A stretch of DNA of 43,760 nucleotides from Prochlorococcus sp. AG-335-A05 (lineage in GTDB: Bacteria > Cyanobacteriota > Cyanobacteriia > PCC-6307 > Cyanobiaceae), in contig QBZF01000003.1 of NCBI GenBank assembly GCA_003282425.1, positions 1-43,760 of the forward strand. The letters are read 5' to 3'. The notes below the pieces were generated by a model. The model was not told where the DNA came from and searched no databases. It worked only from the letters and a program-made list of their open reading frames with translations. Each line of letters starts with the position of its first letter. The stretch's first letter is position 1. The translations under genes and the position numbers were made by a program. Below, piece by piece: positions 39,240-43,760 of the stretch.

Positions 39240-41060
39240 TCAAGTAACCTTTATCAACTGTTTTTCACATAATTCTTTATAAATTCCATCTTTCTTGAAC
39301 AAATCTATATGTTTCCCACTATCTACAATTTTACCTTTATCAAAAACAACTATTTTATCTGCTCCTTGGGTAGTGGATAATCTGTGAGCGACAATTATAA
39401 CTGTCCTGTTATTCATTGCTTGATTTAGGCCTTTTTGAACTTCTGCTTCTGAATCTGAATCTAATGCACTAGTAGCCTCATCTAATAAAAGTATTGATGG
39501 ATTACCTAATATCGCGCGAGCTATTGCTAATCTTTGAATCTGACCTCCTGAAAAGTTAGATCCTCTTTCGGTTATGTTTGTTTCGTATTTATTAGGGAGT
39601 TTAAGAATAAATTCATGAGCATTTGCAATCTTGGCAGACTTAATTACATCGTCTTCACTAAAGACCCTTCCCATTTTTATTACGTCAATTATTCTTCCAG
39701 AAAATAAAAAAGGTTGTTGTTGTACTAAGGCAATATTTGATCTAATATCTATTGAGCTTATAGATCTTATATTTTTGTCATCTATATATATGTCCCCTAT
39801 TTTAGGGCTTATGAATTTTAATATTAAAGACATCATTGTGCTTTTCCCAGCTCCTGATGATCCTACAAATGCAATTACCTGTCCTTTTGAAATTTTTAAA
39901 GTGATATCTTTTAAAACTTCATTATCCTTTTTATATTCAAAACTGACATGATTGAACTCTATCTTCCCATTTATTTTTGCTATTTTTTCTAAATTTCGTT
40001 CGTCTTTTTCTATGGGTTGCATATTTATTTTTTTTAATCTTTTTAATGAAGCCTCTGCTTGCTTATATTCATTAAAGTTTGTACTGATATGACTAATTGG
40101 GTCTATAAGCATTAATATTGCAGCAAAAAAACTGCTAAATTCTTCGCTATTTAAAAGACCTAGGTTAATTCTTAATGCTCCTAAACCTAATATTGCCAAT
40201 ATTCCAAAAGCTTCAATAAAACCTACTATTGGATGTTGGATAGCAAGTAATTTAAGTGTATTATATTTTGCTTGTTTATTACTTCTCAATCTTGTATTGA
40301 ATCTACCTTTAATCCAATTTTCTGCTGCAAATGATCTTATTGTCGAAATTCCATTTATAGATTCTCCTATTAAACCGGCTAAATCACTTGTTGATTCTTG
40401 ACTTTTTTCAGATGCTATTAAAACTCTTTTTCCAAAGTTATTTACTGATAAAATAATTATTGGAGCTAAAATAAATGTTGATATCGTCAACGACCAATCT
40501 AAATAAAACATGTAGATAATTACTGCTAATAATTGCAACACGCATGGTAATGTATCTTGAAATGTTTTATAAATCACTTCACTGACTCTGTCCGCATCCT
40601 CGGTAAGCCTATAAGTAATATCCCCTGCAGAAATCTTGTTGATAAAATTCATTTTTATTTTGTGAATTTTACTAAATAAACTTTGTCTCATTACTTCACT
40701 TATTTCTAATGAAGGCTTGGCAATATAAACATCTTGCCCATATTGAGCAGTTTTTTGAATTAAAAATACAACAAGAGAATTTATTATGATATTAGTTACT
40801 GTTGAAATTTCTCCAGATCCAATAGCGGGTATTAATTTTCCAGCTAAAAAAGCTAATATTGGCCAACATGCTACATAAATTATCATGCATATAAAACCTT
40901 TAATAAATCTATTAACATATGGAGTGATTGATGGAATTAATTGCAAGATATTATTTTTGATTACTTCTTTTACTTTATCAATAGCTGTGGATTTATAAAA
41001 CAATGAAATTAAATCAATTTTTAAAATGGCATAACGTCGTTTCTTCTGGTGGTGAGGCAA
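39240..41060 (-). CDS. ABC exporter, copy 2
   Basis: Identical to 10305-12125. Confidence 0.9.
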   Translation of the reverse strand: MPHHQKKRRYAILKIDLISLFYKSTAIDKVKEVIKNNILQLIPSITPYVNRFIKGFICMIIYVACWPILAFLAGKLIPAIGSGEISTVTNIIINSLVVFLIQKTAQYGQDVYIAKPSLEISEVMRQSLFSKIHKIKMNFINKISAGDITYRLTEDADRVSEVIYKTFQDTLPCVLQLLAVIIYMFYLDWSLTISTFILAPIIILSVNNFGKRVLIASEKSQESTSDLAGLIGESINGISTIRSFAAENWIKGRFNTRLRSNKQAKYNTLKLLAIQHPIVGFIEAFGILAILGLGALRINLGLLNSEEFSSFFAAILMLIDPISHISTNFNEYKQAEASLKRLKKINMQPIEKDERNLEKIAKINGKIEFNHVSFEYKKDNEVLKDITLKISKGQVIAFVGSSGAGKSTMMSLILKFISPKIGDIYIDDKNIRSISSIDIRSNIALVQQQPFLFSGRIIDVIKMGRVFSEDDVIKSAKIANAHEFILKLPNKYETNITERGSNFSGGQIQRLAIARAILGNPSILLLDEATSALDSDSEAEVQKGLNQAMNNRTVIIVAHRLSTTQGADKIVVFDKGKIVDSGKHIDLFKKDGIYKELCEKQLIKVT

Positions 41061-41179
41061 AAATTCTCATAAATTCTGGTCAGATAAAAGTAAATGGAGA
41101 AATAGAAAAAAAAAGAGGAAGAAAATTAGTTAAAGGAGATAAAGTTATGTTTCTAAAAAGTGAATTAATTTTTGAATGA
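41003..41179 (+). CDS. S4-domain protein, copy 2
   Basis: ATG at 41003; missed by the ORF track (<60 aa). Confidence 0.8.
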   Translation: MKLNQFLKWHNVVSSGGEAKILINSGQIKVNGEIEKKRGRKLVKGDKVMFLKSELIFE

Positions 41180-41231
41180 TTAGCCTAAAAACCCAGGTCT
41201 ATATTAGTATATTTTTCATGGACAACATATT

Positions 41232-41957
41232 TTGAGAAAATCTGTAATCGCTGGTAATTGGAAGATGCACATGACTTGTGCTGATACAAAAAAATATTTG
41301 GAAGAATTTCTTCCTCTTATTGAAGAAATTCCTAATGACAGAAAAATAGTAATTGCTCCTCCCTTTACAGCTATTTCTACTTTTTCGAATTATACAAACT
41401 TTGATTATTTAAATATTGCGAGTCAAAATATCCATTGGGAAGATAAAGGTGCTTTTACTGCAGAAATCTCTCCCAATATGCTTATTGAACACAAAGTAAA
41501 ATATGCGATTGTTGGTCATAGTGAACCTCGGAAATACTTTAGTGAAAGTGATGAACAAATTAATAAAAGAGCTGTCTTTGCTCAATCAAGTGGACTAACT
41601 CCAATAGTTTGTGTCGGTGAAACTCTTGAACAAAGAGAAAGAGGTGAAGCCGATAGGGTCATCACCAGACAAGTTGAGCAGGGATTAGAGAATACTGATC
41701 CATCTAATCTCATAGTTGCTTATGAACCTATATGGGCAATTGGTACAGGTAAAACTTGTGAAGCAAGTGACGCAAACAAGATCTGTGCTTTGATAAGGAG
41801 GTTGATTGGTTTTAGTGACGTAATCATCCAATACGGAGGTTCTGTTAAACCTAATAATATTGATGAGATAATGTCAATGAGTGATATTGACGGTGTCTTA
41901 GTAGGCGGTTCTTCTTTAGATCCTATAAGTTTTTCAAGAATTGCAAATTTCGAATAA
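41232..41957 (+). CDS. tpiA: Triosephosphate isomerase, copy 2
   Basis: Identical to 9408-10133. Confidence 0.97.
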   Translation: MRKSVIAGNWKMHMTCADTKKYLEEFLPLIEEIPNDRKIVIAPPFTAISTFSNYTNFDYLNIASQNIHWEDKGAFTAEISPNMLIEHKVKYAIVGHSEPRKYFSESDEQINKRAVFAQSSGLTPIVCVGETLEQRERGEADRVITRQVEQGLENTDPSNLIVAYEPIWAIGTGKTCEASDANKICALIRRLIGFSDVIIQYGGSVKPNNIDEIMSMSDIDGVLVGGSSLDPISFSRIANFE

Positions 41958-42783
41958 TAATTTTCCTTGGCCTGATGATTGGGGTTGCAAAACCTCAATC
42001 ATGGGGATTATTAATTTAACTCCTGATTCATTTAGTGATGGAGGTGATTTTTGTTCGATAGAAAAAGTTTTAAATCAAGTAAATCATTTTGTTTGTAATG
42101 GGGTAGATGTAATTGATCTTGGTGCTCAAAGTACTAGACCCGGGGCGATTGAAATCGGAGCGAAAAATGAATCAAAAAGATTAATACCATATTTAAAAAA
42201 AATTAGAAGTGAATATCCCAATATTCTTATTTCTATTGATACCTTTAATTCTGAGGTTGCTCATGAAGCTCTCTCAAATGGTGCTAATTGGATTAATGAT
42301 GTCACTGGAGGCAGAAGGGATGAGGAGATTTTAGATGTTGTCTCAGAATTTAAATGTCCTTTCGTTATTACCCATAGTCGTGGTAGTAGCATAAATATGA
42401 ATAATTTGACAAAATATGATGATTTTTTAGTTGATATTATTCATTCTCTTGAGAGTTTGACAAAAAAAGCTCTAAACAAAAATGTTAATAAAGATAAAAT
42501 AATTTGGGATCCAGGTATTGGATTTTCAAAAGATACTAAACAGAACATAGAAATTCTTAGAAACATGCATTACTTTAAAAATTATGGATTTCCACTCTTA
42601 ATTGGGGCCTCAAGAAAAAGATTTATTGGAGAAATCTTAAATGAACCTAATCCCAAAGAAAGAGATATTGGAACACTTGCTATTAGTTGTCTTTGTTCTC
42701 AACAAAATATTCACTTAGTAAGAGTTCATAATGTAAATATCAATCATCAAGTTTTAAAAGTTGCAGATTACATTTTTAGATAA
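41941..42783 (+). CDS. folP: Dihydropteroate synthase, copy 2
   Basis: Identical to 8582-9424. Confidence 0.95.
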   Translation: MQISNNNFPWPDDWGCKTSIMGIINLTPDSFSDGGDFCSIEKVLNQVNHFVCNGVDVIDLGAQSTRPGAIEIGAKNESKRLIPYLKKIRSEYPNILISIDTFNSEVAHEALSNGANWINDVTGGRRDEEILDVVSEFKCPFVITHSRGSSINMNNLTKYDDFLVDIIHSLESLTKKALNKNVNKDKIIWDPGIGFSKDTKQNIEILRNMHYFKNYGFPLLIGASRKRFIGEILNEPNPKERDIGTLAISCLCSQQNIHLVRVHNVNINHQVLKVADYIFR

Positions 42784-42798
42784 AGAAATTGTTTTTTA

Positions 42799-43760
42799 CT
42801 ATTTAACTCCCTCAATTTTATCCTCCACCTCTTGATAAAGTTCTTTAAGTTGCTCTATATTTTCATCGGATGTTTCCCAATAACCTCTCCCATTTACTTC
42901 GAGTAATGTTCCTACTATTCTTCTGAAACTATTAGGATTTAAATCCATAAGCCTTTTCCTCATTTCTTCATCATTAATGAATGTTTCATTAGTTTCTTCA
43001 TAAACAAAGTTATCTACTTGGCCACTTGTTGCACTCCATCCAAGTGTGTAGTTAAGTCTATTAGATAGTTCTCTAACTCCTTCATATCCTGACTTAAGCA
43101 TTCCTTCGTACCATTTTGGATTCAAAAGCTTGGTTCTAGAATCTAGTCTAATTGTTTCACCTAAAGTCCTGACTTGAGCATTAGATGTAGTTGTGTCTGC
43201 AATGTAACTACTTGGTTCTTTCCCATCATCCCTTAATGTTTTTATTAATTTAGTTGGATCGGAATCAAAATAATGGCTGACGTCAGTTAGAGAGATTTCA
43301 GAAGAGTCAAGGTTTTGAAATGTTACATCAGCAGTTTTCATGACAGACTCGAATACATCCCTTTTTTGATTCATCTCTCCTGGATTATCAGCATTAAAAG
43401 CATAAGTTTTTCTTGATAAGTACATTTCTTGCAATTCATTTTCTTCCTCCCAGGTTGAATTTTCAACAGCTAAATTGACATTTGAACTATAGCTTCCACT
43501 AGCATTTGAAAATACTCTTGCTGAAGCCTCCCTTATTGAGCTACCGTCTTTCTCAGATTGTTCTAATGAATGTTTTCTTACAAAATTGGACTCTAATGGT
43601 TCATCTGCTTCTGCAGCTAATTTTACGGCTTGATCAATAAGAGCCATTTGGTTTATAAATAAATCCCTAAAAACCCCAGAGCAATTTACAATCACATCAA
43701 TTCTTGGTCTACCAAGTTCCTTTAACGGTATAAGTTCTAATTTATTTATTCGACCAACAG
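42799..43760 (-). CDS. chlH: ChlH C-terminal fragment, copy 2 (runs off window)
   Basis: Identical to 7605-8566. Confidence 0.9.
   Translation of the reverse strand, partial: VGRINKLELIPLKELGRPRIDVIVNCSGVFRDLFINQMALIDQAVKLAAEADEPLESNFVRKHSLEQSEKDGSSIREASARVFSNASGSYSSNVNLAVENSTWEEENELQEMYLSRKTYAFNADNPGEMNQKRDVFESVMKTADVTFQNLDSSEISLTDVSHYFDSDPTKLIKTLRDDGKEPSSYIADTTTSNAQVRTLGETIRLDSRTKLLNPKWYEGMLKSGYEGVRELSNRLNYTLGWSATSGQVDNFVYEETNETFINDEEMRKRLMDLNPNSFRRIVGTLLEVNGRGYWETSDENIEQLKELYQEVEDKIEGVK

Larger units (their letters stand above)
38667..43760. repeat. Segment B, inverted copy 2
   Basis: Mirror of 12698-7605; begins inside carB. Confidence 0.99.

Overview
AT-rich picocyanobacterial DNA, most like high-light Prochlorococcus. 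Collinear core (chlH' - folP - tpiA - S4 protein - ABC exporter - carB - DUF3318 - rsfS - Ycf36/CGLD27 - asparaginase - tRNA-fMet), then a small-ORF-rich accessory island with a high-light-inducible (hli) gene cluster (about 18.3-31 kb), then an iron-related block (Rieske oxygenase, ABC ATPase, Crp-type regulator with Fur-box-like sites, ferritin, futC-like ATPase, nth, SDR, PCC/DUF296-glutaredoxin fusion, pgsA, epimerase, hisA'). The main large-scale feature is architectural. 1-7559 is an exact inverted copy of 31063-38621 (x+x'=38622), and 7605-12698 is an inverted copy of 38667-43760 (x+x'=51365). The two junctions are at ~7559/7560 (ABC gene tail to chlH interior) and ~38666/38667 (hisA interior to carB interior). 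Both joins are inverted and cut through genes. Both window ends stop exactly 45 nt short of where the other junction would recur. I read 7560-38666 as the probable native locus and the flanks as a chimera (MDA/template-switch or assembly-graph artefact), although the junctions also close formally into a ~12.7 kb circle. Small-scale items of most interest: a DUF6447-like pseudogene with three in-frame TAA codons at positions that look like Gln, a two-copy hairpin element with a compensatory base pair, tandem paralogous 35-40 aa ORFs absent from the ORF track, a CP12-tail-like protein, an RHH gene flanked by 13-bp inverted repeats, and a Cys/Lys-rich microprotein divergent from ferritin across a Fur-like box. 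No CRISPR, rRNA, transposase or convincing defence system was seen. All family calls are from reading sequence by eye; no searches were run.
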